Assembly (NCBI GenBank): GCA_002316595.1
Contig: DCDV01000025.1
Span: 815 to 32,312 of the forward strand
Source: Mageeibacillus sp. UBA1046
GTDB lineage: Bacteria > Bacillota > Clostridia > Saccharofermentanales > DTU023
Reading direction: 5' to 3'
DNA: 31,498 nt
Numbering within the stretch: position 1 is the stretch's first letter; every line of letters starts with the position of its first letter. Below the pieces are notes generated by a model. That model searched no databases, was not told the origin of the DNA, and saw only the letters and a list, made by a program, of their open reading frames with translations. Below, piece after piece: positions 7,590-15,114 of this stretch. The position numbers were made by a program, and so were the translations under genes.

Positions 7590-7964
7590 ATGAGAGAAAT
7601 TATTTCTACTTCGAAAGCGCCTGCTGCGGTAGGGGCATATTCCCAGGCTGTCAAGCATGACGGAGTTATCTATGTTTCAGGACAATTGCCGATTATACCG
7701 GCAACCGGCGAAATGAGCACAGGCAGCATGACCGAGCAGACAACAATCATAATGAATAACCTGCAGGAAATTGCACTAGCCGGAGGGAGCGACCTCAGCA
7801 GGGCTCTAAAGATCACAATTTTCCTCACTGACATGAGTGATTTTGGCGAAGTCAATGAAGCCTATGGCAAGTTTTTTGAGAAGGATCCTCCCGCCCGCTG
7901 TTGTTTTGGGGTGAGTGCTCTTCCCAAAGGCAGCAGTATTGAGATTGACGCCATAATAGGCTGA
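7590..7964 (+). CDS. ridA: RidA/YjgF family reactive imine deaminase
   Basis: RidA-type protein that hydrolyses reactive enamine/imine intermediates made by PLP enzymes, releasing ammonia. The 124-residue length is typical. The sequence runs GAYSQAV, VSGQLP, then PPARCCFGVSALPKGSSIEID; the Arg in PPARC is the carboxylate-binding residue and the following Cys and terminal Glu match the active family, so it should be catalytically competent. Trimeric cytosolic enzymes are the rule. AAGGAGAA precedes ATG 7590, and a promoter is visible upstream. It stands alone between the flavoprotein and a tRNA gene. A link to imine products of amino acid breakdown encoded nearby (for example pyrroline-5-carboxylate from HypD) is possible but only inferred. 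Confidence 0.92.
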   Translation: MREIISTSKAPAAVGAYSQAVKHDGVIYVSGQLPIIPATGEMSTGSMTEQTTIIMNNLQEIALAGGSDLSRALKITIFLTDMSDFGEVNEAYGKFFEKDPPARCCFGVSALPKGSSIEIDAIIG

Positions 7965-7978
7965 ACCTGAGCATCTGG

Positions 7979-8007
7979 TTGCAAATAATACTCTGCTGTC
8001 ATAAAAT
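7979..8007 (+). promoter_or_regulatory. Promoter of tRNA-Arg
   Basis: -35 TTGCAA at 7979-7984, 17-nt spacer, -10 TAAAAT at 8002-8007, with the tRNA beginning 13 nt after the -10. The spacing is ideal, and the tRNA therefore has its own promoter rather than relying on ridA. Confidence 0.65.
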
Positions 8008-8019
8008 AAACAGGCTTTT

Positions 8020-8094
8020 GTCCCAGTGGTCTAATGGATATGACAGCAGTTTCCGGAACTGCTGATGCGGGTTCGATTCCTGCCTGGGACACCA
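8020..8094 (+). tRNA. tRNA-Arg (anticodon CCG)
   Basis: Cloverleaf read by eye. The acceptor stem GTCCCAG pairs fully with CTGGGAC, with discriminator A and encoded CCA at 8092-8094. The anticodon stem GCAGT/ACTGC has loop TTCCGGA, giving anticodon CCG (reads CGG). The T stem GCGGG/CCTGC has loop TTCGATT. The D arm and a short 4-nt variable loop complete the fold. Confidence 0.93.
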
Positions 8095-8122
8095 ACAACT
8101 TATCAATAGTTCTTTTATGTTT

Positions 8123-8147
8123 GAAAGCCCGTTTTTAGCGGGCTTTC
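8123..8147 (+). terminator. Hairpin terminator after tRNA-Arg
   Basis: GAAAGCCCG (8123-8131) pairs with CGGGCTTTC (8139-8147) over 9 bp around a TTTTTAG loop. The run of T is inside the 3' arm rather than after it, so termination may be modest. It lies 28 nt after the tRNA CCA and could also serve the convergent esterase gene. Confidence 0.6.
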
Positions 8148-8207
8148 TGCATGAGCTAAATGCTTGATACTTACCTCTGACAAGATAGTCATCGCATTAA
8201 ATATTTT

Positions 8208-9158
8208 CTAAATATATTTGGCGATGAAATCCCAGATAGCGTCCAACACTTCCTGACTCCAAAAGTCATCTTCGTGACCCGCACCGTCGACACAGATCAT
8301 TTCTGCTTTCGTGCCATGATCGATCAGAGATTTATACATATTGACGGATTGTTCGTATTTTACTGTCCTGTCCTGATCGCCATGAAGGATCAGGAAAGGA
8401 GGATATGTTTTTTCAGGATCCAGCCAGTGTATGGGACTGATTTCGCGGATCTTCTCTATGTCCAGGTTATTGTCAGGACTACCAAGAAACTGTTGGAATC
8501 CGGCCTGTAATGATTGTGCCCTTTGTGCTCTTTCAGATTGAAGCTCTTGTTGTTCCGGAGGAAGTTCCGTGATTTCCTCCAGCGTCTGTACGAGCGCCTT
8601 TTGCAGCTGTTCGACCAGCAAGACTGTGTTCGCAGGGCCAAAGCAATCAACAACGAAATTAACGGCATCAGATTCTTCAGGCCACTCAGCAGTCTTGAAT
8701 TTGGAGACATCGGCAGTTAACCCAACCAGTAAGGCTGCGTTGCCGCCGGATGATGTTCCCCAGATTCCAATGTGTTCAGGATCGATGTGGTATTGCTCTG
8801 CGTTAGCGCGCAAGAAACGGATGGAGGTCTTGACATCCTCCAGGAAAGCCGGGGACTGATAGCCGTCCAGAAAGCTGCGGTGCGTCACAGTTGCAACCAC
8901 ATATCCCTGACGTGCAAGCTGCGCCAGTTGCGGCAGCTCATAATAAACGTTAGGAAATGTCCAGGAGCTGCCTTGAACAAATACCACCGCAGGATAGGCA
9001 ATATCATCACCATTGCCGTCGGTCAGTTTCCAAGGCTGCAAGAGCTGCAGCTGCAAGGGATCTTGCTCACGATCAGTGAAGGTGATATCTTTTATCATGC
9101 GGGCAAAGCCTGTGAGCGATGGATTATATTCAATATGGCGTATAGGATAATCAGTCAT
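8208..9158 (-). CDS. Alpha/beta-hydrolase, esterase/lipase (BD-FAE/HSL-like)
   Basis: Serine hydrolase of the alpha/beta fold with 316 residues from ATG 9158, which follows TTGAGGAGGACATCC; the TTG further upstream is within that ribosome binding site and is not the start. The nucleophile motif GTSSG gives Ser136. The acid is probably Asp263 in HGDQDRTV, and the base is His295 in GAGHEDDF. The usual oxyanion HGGGW is replaced by QGSSW (62-66), with Trp kept but His and Gly lost. A Glu/Gln-rich helical insert spans about 184-222. There is no signal peptide, so it is cytosolic. The substrate cannot be told; carboxyl esters or small acyl esters are typical of relatives. It is a single gene, convergent with the tRNA. 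Confidence 0.82.
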   Translation of the reverse strand: MTDYPIRHIEYNPSLTGFARMIKDITFTDREQDPLQLQLLQPWKLTDGNGDDIAYPAVVFVQGSSWTFPNVYYELPQLAQLARQGYVVATVTHRSFLDGYQSPAFLEDVKTSIRFLRANAEQYHIDPEHIGIWGTSSGGNAALLVGLTADVSKFKTAEWPEESDAVNFVVDCFGPANTVLLVEQLQKALVQTLEEITELPPEQQELQSERAQRAQSLQAGFQQFLGSPDNNLDIEKIREISPIHWLDPEKTYPPFLILHGDQDRTVKYEQSVNMYKSLIDHGTKAEMICVDGAGHEDDFWSQEVLDAIWDFIAKYI

Positions 9159-9218
9159 GGATGTCCTCCTCAAGCTGTGCTAAAACTGCACACCAATCCT
9201 TTGCACATTATCACATAA

Positions 9219-9641
9219 AATGATTCCGTAAAACTCTTCGACTGCCCTGACTCATCAGCTTGGTTTAAAGTCTAACTTCGATTGTCCAGTCTCATCAGTT
9301 TGGTTCAAAGTCAAACTTAAACGACACCAGTCTCATCAGTTTGGTTCAAAGTCAAACCTAAACGACACCTGTCTCATCAGTTTGTTCAAAGTCAAACCTA
9401 AACGACACCTGTCTCATTAGCTTGGCTTGCCGGCAAACTTCCTTTCCACTTATATGTGAAATAGCGTAAGATAATAAAAGATCATAATAAATGGGCAGAG
9501 GCGGCCATAATTCTCCGCTCTTACATGGATACGCAAGGTCACTTAAGTAATTACAGCATTGTGGTCTGCGGTCACCTTCTGTGCCTGGCGAATTGCATAG
9601 ATACGAAATGTTGTTTAAGTCATGACGGAGGGCACCTATAT
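9219..9641. other. Divergent intergenic region upstream of speA
   Basis: Holds the 41-bp repeat array. After it comes AT-rich sequence at 9448-9492 where the speA promoter probably lies, though no clean -35/-10 pair was found. From ATG 9525 an open reading frame of 39 codons runs in frame into speA; it has five Cys and no ribosome binding site and is more likely untranslated leader. Confidence 0.45.
9249..9442. repeat. 41-bp tandem repeat array (about 4.7 copies)
   Basis: Units begin at 9249, 9289, 9330, 9371 and 9411 (lengths 40, 41, 41, 40, then a partial unit). Copies 2-4 are nearly identical and start GTCTCATCAGTTTG, continue TTCAAAGTCAAAC and end CTAAACGACACC. Each unit contains an imperfect dyad GTTTG...CAAAC with a 9-nt centre. 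There are no unique spacers, so this is not CRISPR. It lies between the divergent esterase and speA genes. Confidence 0.85.
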
Positions 9642-11183
9642 ATGCAAAAAAACCCGAACAATCATTTTCCCCATCCGGACAGCGTGCCGCCGGAGAAGGG
9701 CTCCCTTCTCAATCAATACCGGGATCTCTATCCAAACAATCCCCAGGCTAAGGCGCCGCTTGCAGAGATTTTGCAGCTCCACCGCGAAAAGCAGATCATC
9801 CACTTTGACGTTCCGGGACATAAGCAGGGCAAAGGCAACCCTGATCTGACAGATTTTCTGGGCGAGAAGGCTCTATCAATTGATGTCGGCTCTATGAAGA
9901 TGGTGGACAATCTGATCCAACCTGTCTCTGTGATTAAGGAAGCGGAAGAACTGGCCGCAGCAGCGTTTTCCGCGCATGACGCCTTCTTCATGGTTAACGG
10001 AACGACAAGCGCCATTCAGGCTATGATCATGTCCTCACTAAATCCGGGCGATGAACTTATTTTGCCCCGCAATGTCCATCGCAGCATCATCAATGGTCTC
10101 ATTCTTGCTCACGCCAAACCGGTGTATGTCAATCCGGGCGTTCATGCCGAACTGGGCATACCTCTGGGCATGTCTGCAGCTGATGTAGAACAAGCCATCA
10201 AAGATCATCCTCATGCCAAGGCTGTTTTGGTGAATCACCCCACTTACTATGGCATTTGCTCCAACCTTAAGGAAATCACCCGTCTCGCACATCAGGCGAA
10301 CATGCTTGTCCTGGTTGACGGCGCACATGGTACTCATTTCCAATTCGGCCATAATTATCCCATCTCAGCTATGGAAGCCGGCGTCGATATGGCAGCGCAC
10401 TCCGTACACAAAACCGGCGGGTCTCTGACGCAAAGCTCCATATTATTATTAGGCGAAGGCGTTAGAGATAAGGTCAGTTACATCAGACAAGTTGTCAACC
10501 TGACCCAGACCACCAGTGCATCTTACCTGCTGATGGTTTCTTTGGATCTGACTCGACGCATGCTGGCTTTGCGAGGCAAGGAAATCTTCGAACGCGTAAG
10601 CAGATTGGCAGATTATGCCCGTGATGAGGTCAATAAAATTGGCGGATACTATGCATTCAGCAAAGAAGCGGCTGATGGAGATGCCTTCTTTGATTTCGAT
10701 CCTACAAAACTGTCCGTCCATACCAGATATATTGGTTTGACGGGACAAGAGGTGCATGACCATCTGCGTGACGAATACAATATTTTGCCGGAATTCGGAG
10801 ATCTGAGTAATTTCCTGGCAATAATATCCATAGGTGACAGTCCGGCAGCTATAGATAAGCTGATCGCTGCTCTGAAAGATATTAAAGAACGTTACGGCAA
10901 GAAAAAGGCCGATCTCCTTGCCAGCGAATATGTCGAACCGGAAGTAGTTATGATGCCTACGGAGGCTTTCTATTCTAAGACCGACCATGTTCCCTTACTA
11001 AAAGCGGAAGGCAGAATTGCTGCCGAGTCGATTATGGCCTACCCGCCGGGAATTCCTATTCTGGCGCCTGGTGAACGCGTAACCGGTGAGGTAATAGATT
11101 ATATCGAATATGCGAGAATAAACGGCAGTCTCTTGACAGGGACAAAAGATCCCCGGGCAAAAAACCTGCTTGTAGTGAGATAA
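9642..11183 (+). CDS. speA: Arginine decarboxylase (Orn/Lys/Arg decarboxylase, PLP fold type I)
   Basis: PLP-dependent decarboxylase related to Bacillus subtilis SpeA, converting arginine to agmatine. With ATG 9642 the protein has 513 residues, near the ~490 of SpeA. Key regions: HFDVPGHKQGKG near the N-terminus, NGTTSAIQAM, the DGAHGTHF strand, and the PLP lysine in HSVHKTGGS at about residue 257. The C-terminal domain contains YPPGIPILAPGE, shared by the family. I prefer 9642 because GGAGGG lies 10 nt upstream, while the in-frame ATG 9525 has no ribosome binding site and its extra 39 residues do not resemble the family. Lysine or ornithine decarboxylase cannot be excluded by sequence alone, but the agmatine genes downstream support arginine. 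Confidence 0.87.
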   Translation: MQKNPNNHFPHPDSVPPEKGSLLNQYRDLYPNNPQAKAPLAEILQLHREKQIIHFDVPGHKQGKGNPDLTDFLGEKALSIDVGSMKMVDNLIQPVSVIKEAEELAAAAFSAHDAFFMVNGTTSAIQAMIMSSLNPGDELILPRNVHRSIINGLILAHAKPVYVNPGVHAELGIPLGMSAADVEQAIKDHPHAKAVLVNHPTYYGICSNLKEITRLAHQANMLVLVDGAHGTHFQFGHNYPISAMEAGVDMAAHSVHKTGGSLTQSSILLLGEGVRDKVSYIRQVVNLTQTTSASYLLMVSLDLTRRMLALRGKEIFERVSRLADYARDEVNKIGGYYAFSKEAADGDAFFDFDPTKLSVHTRYIGLTGQEVHDHLRDEYNILPEFGDLSNFLAIISIGDSPAAIDKLIAALKDIKERYGKKKADLLASEYVEPEVVMMPTEAFYSKTDHVPLLKAEGRIAAESIMAYPPGIPILAPGERVTGEVIDYIEYARINGSLLTGTKDPRAKNLLVVR

Positions 11184-11361
11184 CTGGAAGTTAACATGCC
11201 AGTGCGGTAACTTTACACGTGAGTTGTATATGTATTTGTGGAGTATAATGTGGTTTGTTGCTTGATCCTTGGGAAATCGTGTGGGCGTTCTTAAAGACAG
11301 AATGCCAAAGTTCCAGGGACATCTGCTGCCAAAGAAAAAATCGTCGGGAGGCGAGTAGCAA

Positions 11362-11970
11362 ATGCAAGTGCTGATTATCGGAGCCGGCAAGTTAGGCAGA
11401 GAGCTGGCATTATCCTTGCTGAAAAGAGAGGATCAGGTTGTGCTGGTCGAAGCCAGACCGGAGCTGCTGAAGCTGGCGGAACATATTCCCTGCACCAAGA
11501 TCCTTGGCGACATGACAGACAAGGAAGTATTACGAAACGCTCAGATTGAGACTGCCGATGTGGTCTGCTGTGTGGCAGACTCAGACAATGCCAACATTAT
11601 GTCGACCTGGGTAGCGAGCAAGATCTTCTACGTACCCAGAGTACTGACAAGAATGTACAATCCCCAGAAGAAGAGTGTCTTCAAAGCCTTAGGGATGGAG
11701 ACGATTTCCTCTACTGACTTCACAGTTGAAGCCTTCCTGCACGCCATCGAAGGTGAAGAAACGGTCATGCAGCATCGTCTCTTCAATAATACTGTGACCT
11801 ATACACTGCTGGACGTTCCTCAAGAGCTGATCGGGGCAGAGATCTCTGAGATTCAGACCATGTCCGATCAGATAATATTTGGTATCCTGCGCGGTGACAT
11901 GACTCTTCCGGCCTCAGATACTCTGGTTATTCAGGCGAAAGATCGCGTTATCATGGCAGCTATCCAATAA
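11362..11970 (+). CDS. KtrA/TrkA-type potassium channel regulatory protein (first copy)
   Basis: Cytosolic RCK-type subunit gating a Ktr/Trk potassium uptake channel. The 202-residue protein begins with a Rossmann TrkA-N domain (VLIIGAGKLGREL, then acidic VEARPE after strand 2, which suggests NAD or ADP/ATP binding) to about residue 120. A short TrkA-C domain follows (LIGAEISEIQT...ASDTLVIQAKDRVIM). GGGAGG lies 9 nt before ATG 11362. It is separated by only 20 nt from a second, diverged copy, and the channel KtrB follows both. Two single-RCK proteins would form heteromeric rings, unlike classic one-gene KtrA; some Clostridia have this arrangement. Confidence 0.85.
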   Translation: MQVLIIGAGKLGRELALSLLKREDQVVLVEARPELLKLAEHIPCTKILGDMTDKEVLRNAQIETADVVCCVADSDNANIMSTWVASKIFYVPRVLTRMYNPQKKSVFKALGMETISSTDFTVEAFLHAIEGEETVMQHRLFNNTVTYTLLDVPQELIGAEISEIQTMSDQIIFGILRGDMTLPASDTLVIQAKDRVIMAAIQ

Positions 11971-11990
11971 GTGAAAAGCAGGAGTAATAT

Positions 11991-12668
11991 ATGAGAATTA
12001 TCATTGCCGGCGGCGGTCAGCTGGCGCACTATCTGATCGAAACTCTGGTAAATCATAATGAAGACTATGAGATCACACTGATTGAGCTGGTAGAAGATGT
12101 CGGCGCAAGGATCGCGAGCCGCTTTGAAGAAGTCAAGGTGCTGCAGGCCGACGGTACTGATATCAGAGTGCTGCAGGATGCGGACTGTATGCAGGCGGAT
12201 TACTATATCGCTGTCACCGGTAAGGATGAAGATAATCTGGTTGGCTGCCATATAGCGAAGACAGTTTTCTCTGTGCGCAATACGGTTGCACATGTGAATA
12301 ACCCTGTCAATCTAGAGCTCTTCCAGCTGCTGAATGTAGATCTTTTTTACAGCCGGGCAGTGCTTTTGGCAGACATGATCAAGCAGGATATCGCTCAGGA
12401 AGGCATGAGAGTTATCTTCAATATTCCTAATCAGAAAACCAATATTCTTGAGGTCGAGCTGTCACCCTCGTCAGCCGCCGTGGGAAAAACTCTGGCCCAA
12501 TATGTTTTTCCCGGACAGACGAGAGTGGCTCTGCTGATTCATGCTGATGATACCTCAGAAGTACCCACAGGAAGCAGTATCATGCAGGCAGGCGACAAAC
12601 TGCTGCTGATCGCTTCCGACGATGATTATGACGAGATATATGATAATATAGTTGCTCGAAGGCATTGA
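11991..12668 (+). CDS. KtrA/TrkA-type potassium channel regulatory protein (second copy)
   Basis: Second RCK-type regulator of 225 residues. The N-terminal Rossmann motif is IIIAGGGQLAHYL, with ELVED after strand 2, ADGTD and AVTGKDEDN. The TrkA-C domain (about 140-220) has the typical VGKTLAQYVFPGQTRVALLIH and GDKLLLIAS segments. AGGAG precedes ATG 11991. It is translated right after the first copy (20 nt gap) and the pair should be co-expressed. The 250-nt gap to ktrB is filled with a 75-bp tandem repeat that might uncouple channel expression from regulator expression. Confidence 0.86.
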   Translation: MRIIIAGGGQLAHYLIETLVNHNEDYEITLIELVEDVGARIASRFEEVKVLQADGTDIRVLQDADCMQADYYIAVTGKDEDNLVGCHIAKTVFSVRNTVAHVNNPVNLELFQLLNVDLFYSRAVLLADMIKQDIAQEGMRVIFNIPNQKTNILEVELSPSSAAVGKTLAQYVFPGQTRVALLIHADDTSEVPTGSSIMQAGDKLLLIASDDDYDEIYDNIVARRH

Positions 12669-12691
12669 CCTTCCGGTATAGGTCTTCTTCA

Positions 12692-12855
12692 GAATAGCCT
12701 GAAGCTCTCTGCCCGCACAACTCTATGAATAGCCGCTGAAGCTCTCTGCCGAAGAGATCTTCCTCAGAATAGTTGGAAGCACTCTGACTGCACAACTCTA
12801 AGTAGCCGCTGAAGCTCTCTGCTGAAGAGATCTTCCTCAGAATAGCCGCTGAAGC
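12692..12855. repeat. 75-bp tandem repeat built of alternating 35- and 38-40-bp subunits
   Basis: Two 75-bp periods: subunit A at 12692-12726 and 12767-12801, subunit B at 12727-12766 and 12802-12839, then a partial B from 12840. Both subunits share GAATAG...GAAGC and CTCTG. The B units contain GAAGAGATCTTC, able to form a short hairpin. The period is divisible by three, so a minus-strand frame stays open across it, but that frame has no ribosome binding site. Confidence 0.8.
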
Positions 12856-12918
12856 GCCTGAATGCATAGCTTCTCGTTGCTGAATCACTCACTTATAAGT
12901 ATAAGAGGTTTATTGTAA

Positions 12919-14331
12919 ATGCCATTGCTGCGTTTTAAACCAAAGAACCGACGATCCAAGATCGAAAGGAATCTGCGAAATCCAATCCGGTTAATTGTCG
13001 CCTCCTTCGCTGTTGTAATTTTGTCCGGTACTCTGCTTCTGGTTTTTCCGTTCGCCAGTGCCAACGGACAATGGACCAGCCCTGCTGTTACACTTTTTAC
13101 TTCGACCTCAGCGACTTGTGTTACTGGACTGGTGCTGGTAGATACAGGCACATACTGGTCTTCAGCCGGCCAGGCGATCATCTTGCTCATGATCCAGATC
13201 GGAGGCCTTGGGCTGGCTACCATCGCCGGAGCTTTTTATACCTTTTTCTCTCGCATTCATTCCTGGCGTCAGATCGAACTAACCCGAGAAAGCACTTCCA
13301 ATCAGGGCTGGGTAGAACTGACCCGTCTGTTGCGCTGGACAATAGGCTTTACGGTTACCGCAGAAAGTATTGGCGCGCTGCTCCTGATCTGGCGTTTTTG
13401 GCCTGTATATGGCAGCGGGGCTATCTGGAAGGGATTCTTTCAGGCAGTATCCGCTTTTTGCAATGCCGGATTTGATCTGCATGGTACTGCGGCCAATGGT
13501 GGTTTCGTCAGTCTCACCGGTTTTAATAACGATCCGGCGGTTTTACTGGTCACAGCGGGTTTGATCGTAGCAGGCGGTCTAGGTTTTATGGTCTGGCTGA
13601 ATATTTTCACCCGTCCCAAAGGTACGAAACTATATTTTCACAGTCGTCTGGTTCTGAAGGGCACCGCCTTCCTGATAATATTCGGTACCATGGTTTTTCT
13701 GCTGCTCGAATTTAATAATCAGGGCTCTGCCGCCGCACTGGGAGAGATACCCTGGCAACAAAGACCTATCGCTTCTCTCTTTCAGAGTGTAACCACGAGG
13801 ACAGCGGGCTTCAACAGCATAGATCAGGCCAGTTTGTCCGAAAGCTCAAAATTCCAGTCCGTGGTTTTGATGTTTATCGGAGCTTCTCCTGCCAGTACCG
13901 GCGGCGGAATCAAAGTGACAACAATGGCGGCTATAGTTGCTAGCATCATCTCTGACATTAAGCGTGAACCGTCGCTGATTATGTCGCGTCATTACATCAG
14001 AAAATCCACTACCCGTCGCGCTCATACGATATTCGCTATGGGAATGCTGATTGTTATGACTTCTTCAGCGATTATTTCGGTGGTTGAGAATGACGTGTTG
14101 CCGGGCATGCCCATACCTTTTCTGGACATAATATTTGAAGTTACTTCCGCCTTTGGCACAGTGGGATTGACTTCTCTGGGCACCCCTAATCTCCATCTGT
14201 TTTCGCAACTGATATTGATCGCCTGCATGTTTCTCGGCCGCGTGGGACCGGTTGCGTTTGCTCTCAGTATGGCCAAGCCCGAGGAAGAGACAAAAGTAGT
14301 CTACCCCGAGGCGAATATTTTACTAGGCTGA
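12919..14331 (+). CDS. ktrB: KtrB-type potassium uptake channel subunit
   Basis: Membrane K+ (often Na+-dependent) transporter of the Trk/Ktr/HKT superfamily. The 470-residue length fits KtrB. All four selectivity-filter loops are present with the critical glycine: TCVTG (66-70), CNAGF (181-185), RTAGF (294-298) and GTVGL (413-417). GASPASTGGGIKVTT in the D3M2 region is the intramembrane gate motif. A basic N-terminus (KPKNRRSK) precedes the first helix. AAGAGGT lies about 9 nt upstream of ATG 12919. It works with the two KtrA-like proteins just upstream. Gene order KtrA-KtrA-KtrB on one strand points to one system despite the repeat-filled gap. Confidence 0.92.
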   Translation: MPLLRFKPKNRRSKIERNLRNPIRLIVASFAVVILSGTLLLVFPFASANGQWTSPAVTLFTSTSATCVTGLVLVDTGTYWSSAGQAIILLMIQIGGLGLATIAGAFYTFFSRIHSWRQIELTRESTSNQGWVELTRLLRWTIGFTVTAESIGALLLIWRFWPVYGSGAIWKGFFQAVSAFCNAGFDLHGTAANGGFVSLTGFNNDPAVLLVTAGLIVAGGLGFMVWLNIFTRPKGTKLYFHSRLVLKGTAFLIIFGTMVFLLLEFNNQGSAAALGEIPWQQRPIASLFQSVTTRTAGFNSIDQASLSESSKFQSVVLMFIGASPASTGGGIKVTTMAAIVASIISDIKREPSLIMSRHYIRKSTTRRAHTIFAMGMLIVMTSSAIISVVENDVLPGMPIPFLDIIFEVTSAFGTVGLTSLGTPNLHLFSQLILIACMFLGRVGPVAFALSMAKPEEETKVVYPEANILLG

Positions 14332-14412
14332 TGTTGACGGGTTATTTTGAAAAGCTGTTATAGCGAAGTAATAAAGTTCGCGATCTGGTTACAATAACAA
14401 GGAGTTCAATCT

Positions 14413-15033
14413 ATGCGTGTGCGAGAGTTTTTTAGGAAATTTGCAGTGACTTGGTCGGATCGTCGCAATCAGCCGCTTCGTTTCCCGGGTCTTCGCATCT
14501 TAAAGACATCTCTGGCGGTTTTCCTGTGTCTGATGACATATCTGCTGCTGCCGCCAAATTTTAATGCCATGACTGCCTCGATTGCAGCTGTCATCGCTTT
14601 AAAGAGCAGTATCAAGGATAGCGTTTTAGCGGCTTTCACTCGTTTGCAGTCAACTTTTGTCGGCGCGGTCTTCGGTCTGATTATCTTAGAAATAAGGCAG
14701 CTTTTGGATCTTGATTTTAATTCGCTTCTTTATAATTTGCTGCTTTCATTTTTTGTTCTCTTGGTCATATGGATCAGCGTATCTTTCTTCAGATCTGATG
14801 GAGCGACATTGGGAGCAATAATTCTTCTCATCATCGCTATCGGACCCATCAGGGGCATGACCCCTTTAGAAGCGGCTGCCACGCGTTTTCTGGATACGCT
14901 GGTTGGTATTGTGATAGCTTTGGTTATTAATATTATTCTGCCGATACCTCAATGTAAGACTGAAGATAAAGATACAGCTGCGGCAGAGCAAAAATGTAAG
15001 GATGAAGAAGAGGAAAATACCTCTGCCTCATAG
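14413..15033 (+). CDS. Aromatic acid exporter family/FUSC-like membrane protein (DUF939 type)
   Basis: A 206-residue membrane protein with an N-terminal half-module of the ArAE/FUSC type. After a basic N-terminus (RLKTSLAVFLCLMTYLLL begins near residue 29 as RILKTSLAVF) there are about four to six hydrophobic segments to residue ~180, with the typical FNAMTASIAAVIALKSS and SRLQ-like TRLQSTFVGAVFG pattern. A charged cytosolic tail follows (KTEDKDTAAAEQKCKDEEEE). It lacks the large C-terminal cytosolic domain of longer ArAE members. AAGGAG is 8 nt from ATG 14413. It sits 81 nt after ktrB and may share its transcript. The transported substrate is unknown; the annotation is by fold-level resemblance only. 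Confidence 0.75.
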   Translation: MRVREFFRKFAVTWSDRRNQPLRFPGLRILKTSLAVFLCLMTYLLLPPNFNAMTASIAAVIALKSSIKDSVLAAFTRLQSTFVGAVFGLIILEIRQLLDLDFNSLLYNLLLSFFVLLVIWISVSFFRSDGATLGAIILLIIAIGPIRGMTPLEAAATRFLDTLVGIVIALVINIILPIPQCKTEDKDTAAAEQKCKDEEEENTSAS

Positions 15034-15114
15034 CAATAAGCTTGCTTCGTAACCTATATCATTACTGCTTCCCGGCCGGCAATTTAGAATAGAGTACATC
15101 CGGAGGGAAGCAAT

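Noticed and set aside
9249..9442. CRISPR array
   Set aside because: Repeats are contiguous with no unique spacers, and no cas genes are present.
10449..10988. Minus-strand 179-codon frame inside speA
   Set aside because: Antisense shadow of a well-supported PLP decarboxylase.
12580..12888. Minus-strand 102-codon frame with a 25-residue peptide repeat
   Set aside because: It exists because the 75-bp repeat period is a multiple of three. It starts with GTG without a ribosome binding site and overlaps the end of the second KtrA-like gene on the other strand.
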